A DNA stretch of 64,000 bases, taken from assembly GCF_002355895.1 (NCBI RefSeq), contig NZ_AP017652.1, positions 529,001 through 593,000 of the forward strand. Reading direction: 5' to 3'. Shown here piece after piece: positions 14,514 to 24,010 of this stretch (position 1 is its first letter; each line of letters begins with the position of its first letter). The DNA is from Streptococcus sp. NPS 308 (GTDB taxonomy: Bacteria > Bacillota > Bacilli > Lactobacillales > Streptococcaceae). The position numbers were made by a program, and so were the translations under genes. Below the pieces are notes generated by a model that was not told where the DNA came from, ran no database searches, and saw only the letters and a program-made list of their open reading frames with translations.

Positions 14514-15479
14514 ATGATGATCTCAATCATTGTCCCTTGTTTAAACGAAGAGGAAGTACTTCCTCTTTTTTATCAGTCTGTTGAAGCACTGCTTCCAGAA
14601 TTGGGAGGAGAGATTGAGTATGTCTTTGTAGACGATGGCTCAAGTGATGGGACCTTAGACTTGCTAAAGGCCTATCGGCTGCAAAATCCTGCGGTACATT
14701 ACATTTCTTTCTCGCGAAATTTTGGGAAAGAAGCAGCTCTGTATGCAGGCTTGCAGCATGCAACTGGAGACCTGGTGGTCGTGATGGATGCAGACCTTCA
14801 GGATCCTCCTAGTATGCTACTTGAGATGAAAGCCTTACTAGACCAAAATGCAGACTTGGACTGTGTTGGGACACGGAGAACTAGTCGGGAGGGAGAACCC
14901 TTTCTTCGAAGCTTCTGTGCCAATCTCTTTTACCGCCTCATGCAAAAAATTAGCCCAGTAGCCTTGCCCTCGGGTGTCCGTGATTTTCGGATGATGAGAA
15001 GGTCTGTGGTGGATGCTATTTTAGCCTTGACCGAATCCAATCGTTTTTCTAAGGGTCTCTTTGCCTGGGTTGGTTTTCGAACGCACTATCTTGACTATCC
15101 AAATGTCGAAAGACAGGCTGGCAAGACCAGTTGGAGTTTTAGGAAGCTCTTTTTCTACTCGATTGAAGGGATTCTCAACTTTTCAGATTTTCCCTTAAGT
15201 ATAGCCTTTGTAGCGGGACTCCTATCTTGTTTTATTTCTTTTATGATGACTGTTTTTGTGGTGTTTCGGACCCTTATCTTGGGAAATCCGACATCTGGCT
15301 GGACCTCTCTGATGGCTGTCATTCTCTTTCTTGGAGGGATTCAACTCCTGACAATTGGGATTCTAGGCAAGTATATCAGTAAGATCTATCTGGAAACCAA
15401 AAAAAGACCACTCTATCTCGTTAAAGAAAAAAGTGATTTTTCTATTTTTGAAGGAAAAAATAGCCGGAAAAGACTATAA
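14514..15479 (+). CDS. Membrane-bound family 2 glycosyltransferase (GtrB/DPM-like)
   Basis: A 321-residue polyprenyl-phosphate glycosyltransferase-like protein. The catalytic domain has VPCLNEEEV near the start, VDDGSSDGT (about 38-46), DADLQDPP (about 92-99, metal-binding) and FRMMRRSVVDAI (about 162-173). Two C-terminal transmembrane segments (about 232-262 and 264-292) match GtrB, which loads sugars onto undecaprenyl phosphate. The start at ATG 14514 (or 14517) depends on coupling to galE, whose stop is at 14512; longer upstream frames run inside galE. The sugar is unknown. Confidence 0.87.
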   Translation: MMISIIVPCLNEEEVLPLFYQSVEALLPELGGEIEYVFVDDGSSDGTLDLLKAYRLQNPAVHYISFSRNFGKEAALYAGLQHATGDLVVVMDADLQDPPSMLLEMKALLDQNADLDCVGTRRTSREGEPFLRSFCANLFYRLMQKISPVALPSGVRDFRMMRRSVVDAILALTESNRFSKGLFAWVGFRTHYLDYPNVERQAGKTSWSFRKLFFYSIEGILNFSDFPLSIAFVAGLLSCFISFMMTVFVVFRTLILGNPTSGWTSLMAVILFLGGIQLLTIGILGKYISKIYLETKKRPLYLVKEKSDFSIFEGKNSRKRL

Positions 15480-15561
15480 TTTTACCTAGAAATATGCTAA
15501 ACTAATAGATGAAGGGATTAAAGTGATAAAAAGAATCTACAATATCAATCTCCCTTTTAAA

Positions 15562-15765
15562 CTATGACCGATCTTTTAGAAGTGCACGTGTAGGACAATT
15601 TTTGATGGCCTCTAGAACATCGCTGGTCTCAGTGATTTCTCTTTGCAATTCAACTGGATCATCGTAAAATCGAACGATTCCATTATCGTGATAATCAAAG
15701 AGTTCAGAATAGGTTTGGCAAAGCCCACAGGCGATGCATCGTTCAGGTATAAGTGTGAGTTTCAT
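15562..15765 (-). CDS. fer: Ferredoxin, single 4Fe-4S cluster
   Basis: A 67-residue electron carrier. Cys10, Cys13, Cys16 (CIACGLC) and Cys57 (NCP) would hold one [4Fe-4S] cluster, as in B. subtilis Fer. The protein is acidic, as is typical. The start MKLTLIPE at 15765 is preferred over a longer frame that adds an implausible hydrophobic lead. No ribosome binding site precedes it; a promoter -10 ends 6 bases before ATG, so the mRNA is probably leaderless. A ferredoxin-NADP reductase is encoded at 22906-23874 and could be its partner. Confidence 0.88.
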   Translation of the reverse strand: MKLTLIPERCIACGLCQTYSELFDYHDNGIVRFYDDPVELQREITETSDVLEAIKNCPTRALLKDRS

Positions 15766-15771
15766 ATTTAT

Positions 15772-15800
15772 ATTGTAATAAGAAAGTTTAAAAAATACAA
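15772..15800 (-). promoter_or_regulatory. Promoter of ferredoxin gene, leaderless geometry
   Basis: Minus strand TTGTAT (15800-15795), 17-base spacer, TACAAT (15777-15772), then six bases to the ATG at 15765. Confidence 0.78.
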
Positions 15801-15810
15801 GGAGTAAGGT

Positions 15811-16320
15811 ATGGAAAAAGAACCATGGCAAGAAGATATTTATGAAAATAATGAGGAAGAATCAAGATCGGAACGTCGTCACCGTAAACAAAAGGGAAAA
15901 GGCGTTGTTGCCAATCGTGTCTTGACAGTTCTAGCTAGCCTCTTCTTTGTAATCGTTGTAGCAATGGTTGTCGTATTGATTTACCTTTCTACTGGAGGAA
16001 GCAACCGTACGGCTGCCTTGAAGGATTTTTATGATCCTTCAGCACCTGCTAGCAGTTCCACTTCAAAAGTGGAAGAGTCTTCATCTTCAAGCAGCAAGGT
16101 AGAGGAAACAGCTTCTTCTGAATCAACACCTTCACAGAGCAGTTCGGAAGAACATACTACAGAGGGTGAAGGAACACTTACAGTACAGCCTGGAGAGGGA
16201 GAAGCAGCTCTTGCACAACGTGCAGGGATTTCCATTGCCCAGTTGGAAGCTTTGAATCCTTCTCATATGTCATCTGGCTCTTGGTTTGCTAACCCAGGTG
16301 ATGTCATCAAGACAAGATAG
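15811..16320 (+). CDS. Membrane-anchored LysM domain protein
   Basis: A 169-residue surface-associated protein. An acidic then basic cytoplasmic head (1-36) precedes one transmembrane helix (about 38-60), a long Ser/Glu-rich linker (about 77-118) and a C-terminal LysM-type module (about 122-169: LTVQPGEGEAALAQRAGIS ... LNPSH ... NPGDVIK). LysM modules bind peptidoglycan. CAAGGAGTAAGG gives the start. It overlaps cmk's control region; cmk starts 9 bases after its stop, and this pairing is common in streptococci. Confidence 0.88.
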   Translation: MEKEPWQEDIYENNEEESRSERRHRKQKGKGVVANRVLTVLASLFFVIVVAMVVVLIYLSTGGSNRTAALKDFYDPSAPASSSTSKVEESSSSSSKVEETASSESTPSQSSSEEHTTEGEGTLTVQPGEGEAALAQRAGISIAQLEALNPSHMSSGSWFANPGDVIKTR

Positions 16321-16329
16321 GAGTCGGAA

Positions 16330-17004
16330 ATGAAGACAATTCAAATTGCTATTGATGGTCCTGCTTCCAGTGGTAAGAGTACGGTCGCAAAGATCGTCGC
16401 AAAAGATTTTGGCTATACTTATCTCGACACGGGTGCTATGTACCGTGCGGCTACCTATATTGCCATCAAACACCAAGTAGATGCTGAAACTGTAGACCAA
16501 CTTCTTCATCTCCTTGACCAACATCCCATTAGTTTTGGGCGTTCGGAGGCAGGTGAACAACTTGTCTTTGTTGGTGATGTAGATATTACCCATCCGATTC
16601 GTGAAAATGAAGTGACCAACCAGGTTTCAAGCATCGCTGCCATTCCAGAAGTGCGTGAGAAACTGGTCTCTCTCCAACAGAAGATTGCCCAGCAAGGTGG
16701 TATTGTCATGGATGGACGTGATATCGGGACAGTTGTTTTACCACAAGCTGAACTCAAGATTTTCCTAGTAGCCTCTGTTGAAGAAAGAGCAGAGCGTCGT
16801 TACAAGGAAAATATTGCTAAAGGGATTGAGACGGACCTGGAAACTCTGAAAGAAGAGATTGCGGCACGTGATTACAAAGATAGTCATCGCGAAACCTCGC
16901 CTCTCAAACAAGCAGAGGACGCAGTTTACCTCGACACAACTGGATTGAGTATCCAAGAAGTAGTCGAAAGAATTGAATCAGAAGCAAAAAAATATATGTC
17001 CTAG
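16330..17004 (+). CDS. cmk: Cytidylate kinase
   Basis: A 224-residue enzyme that phosphorylates CMP and dCMP with ATP. P-loop GPASSGKST (10-18), TGAMYRA (about 36-42), GRDIGTVV (about 131-138) and a lid region RRYKEN (about 157-162) are visible. AGGAGTCGGAA precedes ATG. It follows the LysM gene closely and ends at a strong terminator. Confidence 0.96.
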   Translation: MKTIQIAIDGPASSGKSTVAKIVAKDFGYTYLDTGAMYRAATYIAIKHQVDAETVDQLLHLLDQHPISFGRSEAGEQLVFVGDVDITHPIRENEVTNQVSSIAAIPEVREKLVSLQQKIAQQGGIVMDGRDIGTVVLPQAELKIFLVASVEERAERRYKENIAKGIETDLETLKEEIAARDYKDSHRETSPLKQAEDAVYLDTTGLSIQEVVERIESEAKKYMS

Positions 17005-17011
17005 GGACGAG

Positions 17012-17046
17012 AGGAGCAGGCTAAATGAAGCCTGCTCCTTTTCTCT
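17012..17046 (+). terminator. Terminator of cmk
   Basis: A perfect 10-bp stem, GGAGCAGGCT (17013-17022) / AGCCTGCTCC (17029-17038), followed by TTTTCTCTCTTT. Confidence 0.9.
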
Positions 17047-17086
17047 CTTTTGCGCGCGTTTCAAAACAGCCTTTTTGGGAGAATTT

Positions 17087-17095
17087 TGATAAAAT
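17087..17095 (+). promoter_or_regulatory. Extended -10 promoter of folA
   Basis: TGA-TAAAAT about 28 bases before ATG. The -35 is not clear. Confidence 0.6.
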
Positions 17096-17122
17096 AGTAG
17101 TATCAATAAAAAGGACGGAAGC

Positions 17123-17629
17123 ATGACAAAGAAAATCGTAGCCATTTGGGCCCAAGATGAAAAAGGTGTGATTGGGAAGGAAGATCGTCTCCCTTGGCAT
17201 TTGCCAGCAGAGTTGCAACATTTTAAGGAAACAACTTTGAATCATGCTATACTGATGGGGCGAGTGACCTTTGATGGCATGGGACGTCGTCTGCTTCCAA
17301 AACGGCAAACCCTGATTTTAACGCGAAATAGCGAAGAAGTCATAGATGGGGCGCTCGTATTTCAAGATGTGGAGTCTGTTTTAGCTTGGTATCAGAGTCA
17401 GGAAAAAAATCTCTATATCATTGGCGGAAAGCAGATTTTTCAGGCTTTTGAGCCTTATTTAGATGAAATCATCGTGACGCAGATTCATGCTCAGGTGGAG
17501 GGAGATACCTATTTTCCTGAGGATTTTGACTTGTCTCTTTTTGAGACAGTCGCAAGCAAATCTTATGAGCGAGATGAGAAAAATAACTATGATTTCACCA
17601 TCCAATACCGAAAGAGAAAGGAAGTCTAA
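17123..17629 (+). CDS. folA: Dihydrofolate reductase
   Basis: A 168-residue enzyme that reduces dihydrofolate to tetrahydrofolate with NADPH; it is the target of trimethoprim. Visible features are [24 protein letters not shown] (7-30), with the catalytic acid Glu30 in the position usually Asp or Glu, GRVTFDGMG (about 47-55) and IIGGKQIF (about 99-106). DHFR residue 100 (by pneumococcal numbering, Ile in sensitive strains) falls in YIIGG, where Ile is present, so no resistance change is seen there. The stop overlaps the next start (TAATG). Confidence 0.95.
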   Translation: MTKKIVAIWAQDEKGVIGKEDRLPWHLPAELQHFKETTLNHAILMGRVTFDGMGRRLLPKRQTLILTRNSEEVIDGALVFQDVESVLAWYQSQEKNLYIIGGKQIFQAFEPYLDEIIVTQIHAQVEGDTYFPEDFDLSLFETVASKSYERDEKNNYDFTIQYRKRKEV

Positions 17630-17799
17630 TGGAGCGCAGTATATTTGGATTTTTTACAGCTTTTTTGTGTGTGATCTGTATTTTGACTGGAGCACAGGCT
17701 TTTCGTAAGAAGCGCTATGGACTGTCTGCCTTACTCTGGTTGAATGCTTTTACCAATCTGGTAAACAGTGTCCATGCTTTTTATATGACCTTATTTTAG
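17629..17799 (+). CDS. Small membrane protein between folA and clpX (56 residues)
   Basis: A short gene whose ATG overlaps the folA stop by one base. It encodes a 56-residue protein with hydrophobic stretches at about 5-22 (IFGFFTAFLCVICILTG) and 33-55, separated by a basic turn FRKKRYG. Its binding site AAAGGAAG lies 8 bases upstream. A short frame at this position is also remembered from pneumococcus. Function unknown; coupling to folA and the 31-base gap to clpX suggest one operon. Confidence 0.75.
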   Translation: MERSIFGFFTAFLCVICILTGAQAFRKKRYGLSALLWLNAFTNLVNSVHAFYMTLF

Positions 17800-17830
17800 A
17801 TAGAATGATAAATTAGAATGGAAGGAACTC

Positions 17831-19063
17831 ATGCCTACAAATAGGAAAAATGATATGATAGTTTATTGCTCATTTTGTGGCAAAAGCCAAGAAGAAGTAA
17901 AGAAAATAATCGCTGGGAACAACGCCTTTATCTGTAATGAATGTGTGGAGTTGGCCCAGGAAATTATTCGGGAGGAGTTGGCCGAGGAAGTTTTGGCAGA
18001 CTTGTCTGAAGTACCAAAACCAATCGAGCTCCTCAATATCTTAAACCACTATGTGATCGGTCAGGATCGTGCCAAACGTGCCTTGGCAGTAGCAGTTTAC
18101 AATCACTATAAACGCATCAATTTCCACGATACGCGAGAAGAGTCTGAAGATGTGGATTTGCAGAAGTCAAACATCTTGATGATTGGTCCAACTGGTTCTG
18201 GGAAAACTTTCTTGGCTCAGACTTTGGCTAAGAGCTTGAATGTGCCTTTTGCTATTGCAGATGCGACAGCTCTGACTGAGGCTGGTTATGTGGGTGAGGA
18301 CGTAGAAAATATCCTCCTCAAACTCTTGCAGGCTGCTGACTTTAACATCGAACGTGCAGAACGTGGGATTATCTACGTAGATGAAATTGACAAGATTGCC
18401 AAGAAGAGCGAGAACGTGTCTATCACACGTGACGTTTCTGGTGAAGGGGTGCAACAAGCTCTTCTCAAGATTATTGAGGGAACTGTAGCCAGTGTACCGC
18501 CTCAAGGTGGACGCAAGCATCCGCAACAAGAGATGATTCAGGTAGATACCAAGAATATCCTCTTCATCGTGGGTGGTGCTTTTGATGGCATCGAAGAAAT
18601 TGTGAAACAACGTCTGGGAGAAAAAGTCATCGGTTTTGGCCAAAATAACAAGGCGATTGACGAAAACAGCTCCTACATGCAAGAAATCATCGCAGAAGAC
18701 ATTCAAAAATTCGGTATTATCCCTGAGTTGATTGGACGCTTACCTGTCTTTGCTGCTCTTGAGCAATTGACGGTCGATGACTTGGTTCGCATCTTGAAGG
18801 AGCCAAGAAATGCCTTGGTCAAACAATACCAAACCTTGCTTTCTTATGATGATGTTGAGTTGGAATTTGACGATGAAGCCCTTCAGGAAATCGCCAATAA
18901 GGCTATCGAACGCAAGACAGGGGCGCGTGGTCTTCGGTCTATTATCGAAGAAACCATGCTAGATGTTATGTTTGAAGTGCCAAGTCAGGAAAATGTGAAA
19001 TTGGTCCGCATCACAAAAGAAGCTGTCGATGGAACGGAAAAACCCATCCTAGAAACAGCCTAG
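17831..19063 (+). CDS. clpX: ATP-dependent Clp protease ATP-binding subunit ClpX
   Basis: A 410-residue AAA+ unfoldase that feeds substrates to ClpP. The N-terminal zinc-binding domain has CSFC (13-16) and CNEC (about 35-38). Walker A is GPTGSGKT (about 118-125) and Walker [10 protein letters not shown] (about 178-186). The IGF-type ClpP-binding loop appears as KVIGFGQN (about 265-272), and sensor-2 GARGLR lies near 365. AAGGAACTC precedes ATG. The adjacent ysxC gene begins within 10 bases of its stop. Confidence 0.97.
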   Translation: MPTNRKNDMIVYCSFCGKSQEEVKKIIAGNNAFICNECVELAQEIIREELAEEVLADLSEVPKPIELLNILNHYVIGQDRAKRALAVAVYNHYKRINFHDTREESEDVDLQKSNILMIGPTGSGKTFLAQTLAKSLNVPFAIADATALTEAGYVGEDVENILLKLLQAADFNIERAERGIIYVDEIDKIAKKSENVSITRDVSGEGVQQALLKIIEGTVASVPPQGGRKHPQQEMIQVDTKNILFIVGGAFDGIEEIVKQRLGEKVIGFGQNNKAIDENSSYMQEIIAEDIQKFGIIPELIGRLPVFAALEQLTVDDLVRILKEPRNALVKQYQTLLSYDDVELEFDDEALQEIANKAIERKTGARGLRSIIEETMLDVMFEVPSQENVKLVRITKEAVDGTEKPILETA

Positions 19064-19071
19064 AGGTGACT

Positions 19072-19659
19072 ATGGAAATCAATACACATAATGCTGAGAT
19101 CCTGCTCAGTGCAGCCAATAAGTCTCACTATCCGCAGGATGAACTGCCAGAGATTGCTCTAGCAGGGCGTTCAAATGTTGGCAAATCTAGCTTTATCAAC
19201 ACCATGCTCAACCGCAAAAATCTGGCCCGTACATCTGGAAAACCTGGTAAAACCCAGCTCCTTAACTTTTTTAACATTGATGACAAGATGCGTTTTGTGG
19301 ATGTACCAGGTTACGGCTACGCCCGCGTTTCCAAAAAAGAACGTGAAAAGTGGGGGCGCATGATTGAGGAGTACCTAACGACTCGTGAAAATCTACGTGC
19401 CGTAGTCAGTTTGGTGGACCTCCGTCACGACCCGTCAGCAGATGATGTGCAGATGTACGAATTTCTCAAGTATTATGAGATTCCGGTTATCATCGTTGCG
19501 ACCAAGGCGGACAAAATTCCTCGCGGTAAGTGGAACAAGCACGAATCAGCAATCAAAAAGAAATTAAACTTTGACCCAAGTGACGACTTCATTCTCTTTT
19601 CATCAGTCAGCAAGGCAGGGATGGATCAGGCTTGGGATGCAATATTAGAAAAATTGTGA
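19072..19659 (+). CDS. ysxC: Ribosome biogenesis GTP-binding protein YsxC/EngB
   Basis: A 195-residue TRAFAC GTPase required for 50S assembly. G1 GRSNVGKSS (30-38), G2 Thr in [10 protein letters not shown]3 DVPGYG (about 73-78), G4 TKADK (about 140-144) and the C-terminal SSVSK (G5) are visible. ATG 19072 is chosen, with AGAGGTG just before; an in-frame GTG two codons upstream would overlap that site. It is coupled to clpX, an arrangement conserved in Firmicutes. Confidence 0.95.
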   Translation: MEINTHNAEILLSAANKSHYPQDELPEIALAGRSNVGKSSFINTMLNRKNLARTSGKPGKTQLLNFFNIDDKMRFVDVPGYGYARVSKKEREKWGRMIEEYLTTRENLRAVVSLVDLRHDPSADDVQMYEFLKYYEIPVIIVATKADKIPRGKWNKHESAIKKKLNFDPSDDFILFSSVSKAGMDQAWDAILEKL

Positions 19660-19668
19660 GGGAAAGAA

Positions 19669-20049
19669 ATGGCAAAAACAATTCACACAGACAAGGCTCC
19701 AAAAGCAATCGGGCCTTATGTTCAAGGGAAAATCGTTGGCAATCTATTGTTTGCGAGTGGGCAAGTTCCTCTTTCGCCTGAAACTGGGGAGATTGTAGGA
19801 GAGACCATCCAAGAACAGACAGAACAAGTCTTGAAAAACATTGGTGCTATTTTGGCAGAAGCGGGAACGGACTTTGATCACGTTGTCAAAACAACGTGCT
19901 TCTTGAGCGATATGAACGACTTTGTTCCTTTTAATGAGGTTTACCAAACGGCCTTCAAAGAGGAATTCCCAGCTCGTTCAGCTGTGGAAGTAGCTCGTCT
20001 TCCTCGCGATGTGAAAGTCGAAATTGAAGTCATCGCAGAGATTGGATAA
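19669..20049 (+). CDS. ridA: RidA family 2-iminobutanoate/2-iminopropanoate deaminase
   Basis: A 126-residue protein. RidA trimers hydrolyse reactive enamine/imine intermediates from PLP enzymes. The family pattern is clear: GPYVQGKIVGNLLFASGQVPL (16-36), then EAGTDFDHVVKTTCFL (64-79), FPARSAVEVARLPRDVKVEIEVIA at the end; Arg102 of the SAR loop is the substrate carboxylate binder. GAGGGAAAG precedes ATG by 5 bases. It is 9 bases from ysxC. Confidence 0.93.
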   Translation: MAKTIHTDKAPKAIGPYVQGKIVGNLLFASGQVPLSPETGEIVGETIQEQTEQVLKNIGAILAEAGTDFDHVVKTTCFLSDMNDFVPFNEVYQTAFKEEFPARSAVEVARLPRDVKVEIEVIAEIG

Positions 20050-20056
20050 GCTAGTT

Positions 20057-20083
20057 GAAGTTTGGTTTTGCCAAACTTCTTTT
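20057..20083 (+). terminator. Terminator after ridA
   Basis: A perfect 9-bp stem, GAAGTTTGG (20057-20065) / CCAAACTTC (20071-20079), followed by four Ts. Only 18 bases separate it from rapZ, so it may work as a partial terminator. Confidence 0.75.
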
Positions 20084-20100
20084 GATATAAGGAGAGATAG

Positions 20101-20991
20101 ATGACAAAAAAACAACTTCACCTAGTGATTGTGACAGGGATGAGTGGTGCAGGAAAAACCGTAGCCATTCAGTCCTTCGAGGATTTAGGATATTTCACCA
20201 TTGACAACATGCCGCCAGCCCTCTTGCCAAAGTTTTTACAGTTGGTCGAAACCAAAGATGATGACCACAAACTGGCTTTGGTAGTGGACATGCGTAGCCG
20301 TTCTTTCTTCTCAGAGATTCAAGCTGTTTTGGATGAGTTGGAAAATCAAGATGATTTGGATTTCAAAATCCTCTTTTTGGATGCCAAAGATAAGGAATTA
20401 GTAGCCCGTTACAAGGAAACCAGACGGAGTCACCCTCTAGCAGCAGATGGTCGAATTTTAGATGGGATTAAGCTGGAACGTGAACTTTTGGCACCTTTGA
20501 AAAACATGAGCCAAAATGTGGTGGATACGACAGAACTTACCCCGCGTGAACTTCGTAAAACCATTGCTGAGCAATTTTCGGACCAAGAACAAGCCCAGTC
20601 TTTCCGTATCGAGGTCATGTCTTTTGGATTCAAGTACGGCATCCCTATCGATGCGGACTTGGTATTTGATGTCCGTTTCTTGCCAAATCCCTATTACCTA
20701 CCAGAACTGCGCAATCAAACGGGGATGGATGAGCCTGTCTACAACTATGTCATGAAACATGCAGAATCAGAAAGTTTCTATCAGCACTTGCTTGCCTTGA
20801 TTGAGCCGATTTTGCCAAGTTACAAGAAAGAAGGCAAGTCTGTTTTGACCATTGCAGTGGGATGTACAGGTGGACAGCACCGTAGTGTTGCCTTTGCCAA
20901 GCGAATCGCAGAGGACCTAGCTAAAAACTGGCCTGTCAATGAAAGCCATCGTGACAAAGACCGAAGAAAGGAAACGGTAAACCGTTCATGA
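20101..20991 (+). CDS. rapZ: RapZ/YvcJ family nucleotide-binding protein
   Basis: A 296-residue protein with P-loop GMSGAGKT (13-20), a Walker B-like VVDMRSR (about 62-68) and the C-terminal [12 protein letters not shown] (about 258-269) signature. In E. coli RapZ adapts small RNAs to RNase E for glmS control; the Gram-positive YvcJ is a nucleotide-binding protein whose role is less clear, so the E. coli function should not be assumed. GGAGAGAT precedes ATG. It overlaps yvcK by 4 bases. Confidence 0.94.
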   Translation: MTKKQLHLVIVTGMSGAGKTVAIQSFEDLGYFTIDNMPPALLPKFLQLVETKDDDHKLALVVDMRSRSFFSEIQAVLDELENQDDLDFKILFLDAKDKELVARYKETRRSHPLAADGRILDGIKLERELLAPLKNMSQNVVDTTELTPRELRKTIAEQFSDQEQAQSFRIEVMSFGFKYGIPIDADLVFDVRFLPNPYYLPELRNQTGMDEPVYNYVMKHAESESFYQHLLALIEPILPSYKKEGKSVLTIAVGCTGGQHRSVAFAKRIAEDLAKNWPVNESHRDKDRRKETVNRS

Positions 20992-21965
20992 GAAAACCTA
21001 AAATAACGGTGATTGGTGGAGGAACAGGTATCCCCGTCATTTTGAAAAGTTTGCGGGAAAAGGATGTTGAGATTGCAGCCATCGTAACAGTCGCCGATGA
21101 TGGTGGATCTTCTGGTGAGTTAAGAAAGAATATCCAACAACTGACACCGCCTGGAGATCTTCGTAATGTTTTGGTGGCCATGTCGGATATGCCCAAGTTT
21201 TATGAGAAGGTTTTTCAGTACCGATTCTCAGAAGAGGCTGGCTCTTTTGCTGGTCATCCCCTAGGGAATCTCATCATCGCAGGCCTTTCTGAAATGCAGG
21301 GATCTACTTACAATGCCATGCAGCTACTAAGTCTCTTTTTCCATACAACAGGGAAGATTTACCCATCAAGTGACCACCCTTTGACGCTACATGCAGTCTT
21401 TAAAGACGGTTCTGAGGTGGCGGGTGAGAGCCATATTGCAGATCATCCAGGCATGATCGACCATGTCTATGTGACCAATACCTTGGATGATGAAACACCC
21501 CAAGCCAGCCGTCGAGTAGTCACTACTATTCTCGAGAGTGACATGATCGTCTTGGGTCCTGGTTCCCTCTTTACATCGATTTTACCCAATATCGTGATCG
21601 AAGAGATTGGACAAGCACTCTTGGAGACCAAGGCAGAAATAGCCTATGTCTGCAATATCATGACCCAACGTGGGGAAACAGAGCACTTTTCAGACAGTGA
21701 CCATGTGGAAGTCCTCCATCGCCATCTAGGTCGGCCTTTTATTGATACGGTCTTGGTCAATATTGAAAAGGTTCCTAGAGAATACATGGATACCAACCGT
21801 TTCGATGAATATTTGGTACAGGTAGAGCATGATTTTGCTGGTCTTTGCAAGCAGGTTCCTCGTGTGATTTCTTCCAATTTCCTTCGTTTGGAAAATGGAG
21901 GAGCCTTCCATGATGGCGATTTGATTGTGGATGAATTGATGCGAATTATACAGGTGCGAAAATGA
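20988..21965 (+). CDS. yvcK: YvcK/CofD-like protein
   Basis: A 325-residue protein of the CofD/YvcK family. It opens with [14 protein letters not shown] (9-22), then [11 protein letters not shown] (about 34-44) and PPGDLRNVL (about 54-62), typical of YvcK. YvcK binds UDP-sugars and influences cell shape and gluconeogenic growth in B. subtilis. The ATGA overlap with rapZ and with whiA implies coupled translation of the trio. Confidence 0.94.
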   Translation: MRKPKITVIGGGTGIPVILKSLREKDVEIAAIVTVADDGGSSGELRKNIQQLTPPGDLRNVLVAMSDMPKFYEKVFQYRFSEEAGSFAGHPLGNLIIAGLSEMQGSTYNAMQLLSLFFHTTGKIYPSSDHPLTLHAVFKDGSEVAGESHIADHPGMIDHVYVTNTLDDETPQASRRVVTTILESDMIVLGPGSLFTSILPNIVIEEIGQALLETKAEIAYVCNIMTQRGETEHFSDSDHVEVLHRHLGRPFIDTVLVNIEKVPREYMDTNRFDEYLVQVEHDFAGLCKQVPRVISSNFLRLENGGAFHDGDLIVDELMRIIQVRK

Positions 21966-22873
21966 GTTTTACAGTTGCAGTAAAAGAAGAAATTCTTGGT
22001 CAGCACCATCTCAGTCGTCATGAATTATCAGCCATCATCAAGATGTCAGGTAGTATTGGTCTCTCAACTTCGGGCTTGACCCTGTCTGTTGTGACTGAAA
22101 ATGCCAAGTTAGCTCGGCACCTTTATGAGTCCTTTCTCCATTTTTATGAAATCAAGTCAGAGATTCGTCACCATCAGAGAAGCAATCTTCGCAAGAACCG
22201 TGTCTATACGGTCTACACTGATGAGAGGGTACAGGAGCTTTTAGCTGATTTGCGGCTTGCGGATTCCTTCTTTGGTTTGGAGACGGGCATCGATCCTGAT
22301 ATTTTAGCAGATGAAGAAGCAGGTCGTGCTTATTTATGTGGGGCCTTTCTGGCAAATGGAAGTATCCGTGATCCTGAGTCTGGCAAATACCAGCTGGAGA
22401 TCAGTTCTGTTTATCTGGACCACGCCCAAGGACTGGCCTCTCTCCTCCAGCAATTCTTACTGGATGCCAAGGTTATTGAGCGAAAGAAAGGTGCAGTTAC
22501 CTATCTCCAGCGTGCAGAGGACATCATGGATTTCTTGATTGTGATTGGGGCCATGCAGGCGCGTGATAATTTTGAGCGCGTCAAGATTTTGCGTGAAACA
22601 CGTAACGATCTCAATCGAGCCAATAATGCCGAGACAGCTAATATCGCTCGAACAGTTTCTGCCAGCATGAAAACCATCAATAATATCAGTAAAATCAAAG
22701 ATCGAATGGGCTTGGAAAATTTACCCGTGGATTTGCAAGAGGTGGCTCAGTTGCGAATCCAGCACCCAGACTACTCTATCCAGCAGTTGGCAGATAGCCT
22801 CAGCAATCCCCTGACCAAGAGTGGTGTCAATCACAGACTGAGAAAAATAAACAAGATTGCAGAAGAGCTATAA
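21962..22873 (+). CDS. whiA: WhiA family DNA-binding protein
   Basis: A 303-residue protein. It joins a LAGLIDADG-type N-terminal half ([16 protein letters not shown] and [14 protein letters not shown], about 119-132) to a C-terminal helix-turn-helix (about 245-300, containing [13 protein letters not shown] and [10 protein letters not shown]). WhiA controls sporulation in Streptomyces, while in non-sporulating Firmicutes it affects division and chromosome segregation. It is the third gene of rapZ-yvcK-whiA. Confidence 0.94.
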   Translation: MSFTVAVKEEILGQHHLSRHELSAIIKMSGSIGLSTSGLTLSVVTENAKLARHLYESFLHFYEIKSEIRHHQRSNLRKNRVYTVYTDERVQELLADLRLADSFFGLETGIDPDILADEEAGRAYLCGAFLANGSIRDPESGKYQLEISSVYLDHAQGLASLLQQFLLDAKVIERKKGAVTYLQRAEDIMDFLIVIGAMQARDNFERVKILRETRNDLNRANNAETANIARTVSASMKTINNISKIKDRMGLENLPVDLQEVAQLRIQHPDYSIQQLADSLSNPLTKSGVNHRLRKINKIAEEL

Positions 22874-22904
22874 AACCACGGATTAGTAAATCCGTGGTTC
22901 TTTT
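22874..22904 (+). terminator. Bidirectional terminator between whiA and the reductase gene
   Basis: A perfect 11-bp stem, AACCACGGATT (22874-22884) / AATCCGTGGTT (22889-22899), followed by CTTTTCTT on plus and TTTTAT on minus. Confidence 0.88.
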
Positions 22905-22905
22905 C

Positions 22906-23874
22906 TTATAAACTGGTTGAGTGTTTGGGTTGTACTTTTTGGTCAGGGTCGATGTAGTTGATAGCATTGTTCACAGCTGTAGGTGCTTCTCCAAGTCCTG
23001 TGGCAATCAAATCAATCTTTCCTTCGTAGTAGCAGCAGTCTCCGATAGCATAGATACCTGCTTGGCTAGATTCTTGTTTGCTATTGACGATAATCTTATG
23101 ACGGTTGAGATCTAGACCCCAGTTTTTAAGATTTCCGACAGAAGACTTGAAGCCGTAGTTGACAAAGAGGTGGTCTACCTCAATCGTTTCGGCTTCATCC
23201 GATTTGACTTTTGTAATTTCCAGTTTATCAAGTGTTTTTCCATCTCCAAGGAGTTGGCTAGGAACGAATGGTGTCTTGATAGTCACAGATGATGCTTGCA
23301 GGGCTTGCACACTGTGTTCCAAGGCGCGGAAGTTATCTCGACGGTGAACGAGAGTAGTTGGGGCAATTTTTTCGAAAGCCAATGCCCAGTCAACTGCTGA
23401 GTCCCCTCCACCAAGGATGGTCACTTTCTTACCAGCGTATTGCTGGATATTGGCAACGTGGTAGTGGATATTTTCATAGTTTTCGACACCATCTAGTTCG
23501 AGCGGACGCGGTTTAAAGGCGCCACCACCCATGGCAATGATGACTGTTTTGGTCAGGTGGCTTCCCTTGTTGGTTGTGATGGTAAAACCTTCATCTTGTT
23601 TCACTATTTCAAGAACAGTTTCGTTGAGGTGAACAGGTGTTTCAAAGCCGTTTAGCTGTTCAATCAAGCGATTGGTCAACTCTTCTCCGGTTAAGTTTGG
23701 AAAACCTGGCACATCAAGGATTTGCTTCTCAGGATAGAGGATGGCTGGTTGACCACCGAGCTGGGGAAGAGAGTCAATGATTTTGACTTTGGCTTGGCGT
23801 AGGTGGGCGTAAAAGGCAGCAAAGAGCCCAACAGGACCGCCACCTACAATGGTAATATCATAGAGTTGAGACAT
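22906..23874 (-). CDS. Ferredoxin--NADP reductase, thioredoxin reductase-like type
   Basis: A 322-residue flavoprotein with FAD site GGGPVGLFAAFYA (11-23), NAD(P) site GGGDSAVDWAL (about 160-170) and C-terminal AIGDCCYYEG (about 278-287). The redox-active CXXC pair of true thioredoxin reductases is absent from the middle domain, which identifies the TrxR-like FNR2 class. The role is electron transfer between NADPH and ferredoxin or flavodoxin; the ferredoxin at 15562 is a possible partner. AAGGAGAAATC precedes ATG. It is monocistronic. Confidence 0.9.
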   Translation of the reverse strand: MSQLYDITIVGGGPVGLFAAFYAHLRQAKVKIIDSLPQLGGQPAILYPEKQILDVPGFPNLTGEELTNRLIEQLNGFETPVHLNETVLEIVKQDEGFTITTNKGSHLTKTVIIAMGGGAFKPRPLELDGVENYENIHYHVANIQQYAGKKVTILGGGDSAVDWALAFEKIAPTTLVHRRDNFRALEHSVQALQASSVTIKTPFVPSQLLGDGKTLDKLEITKVKSDEAETIEVDHLFVNYGFKSSVGNLKNWGLDLNRHKIIVNSKQESSQAGIYAIGDCCYYEGKIDLIATGLGEAPTAVNNAINYIDPDQKVQPKHSTSL

Positions 23875-23904
23875 GATTTCTCCTTCGTTTTTTCTAGTCA
23901 GTTT

Positions 23905-23913
23905 ATTTTATCA
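23905..23913 (-). promoter_or_regulatory. Extended -10 promoter of the reductase gene
   Basis: Minus strand TGA-TAAAAT (23913-23905), about 30 bases before ATG. Confidence 0.6.
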
Positions 23914-23965
23914 TAATTTTGCTTAATTTAAAATGAAGTAGGATAGGGAAAAAATAGGCAAAAAA

Positions 23966-23974
23966 TGGTATAAT
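23966..23974 (+). promoter_or_regulatory. Extended -10 promoter of cdaA
   Basis: TGG-TATAAT with a perfect extended -10, 36 bases before the cdaA ATG. Confidence 0.72.
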
Positions 23975-24010
23975 GGTACAGAAAGTGTTTTGACGGGGAG
24001 GAGGCCAGGG

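Noticed and set aside
15513-15566. A GTG frame of 14 codons before the ferredoxin gene, with a nearby promoter-like TGCTAAACT
   Set aside because: It is very short and has only a weak binding site; nothing supports translation.
16076-16160. Ser/Glu-rich low-complexity stretch in the LysM protein, and a similar tail at 25546-25620 in CdaR, as possible glycosylated Ser-rich repeats
   Set aside because: They are short wall-spanning linkers common in streptococcal surface proteins and lack a repeat period or adjacent glycosyltransferase cluster.
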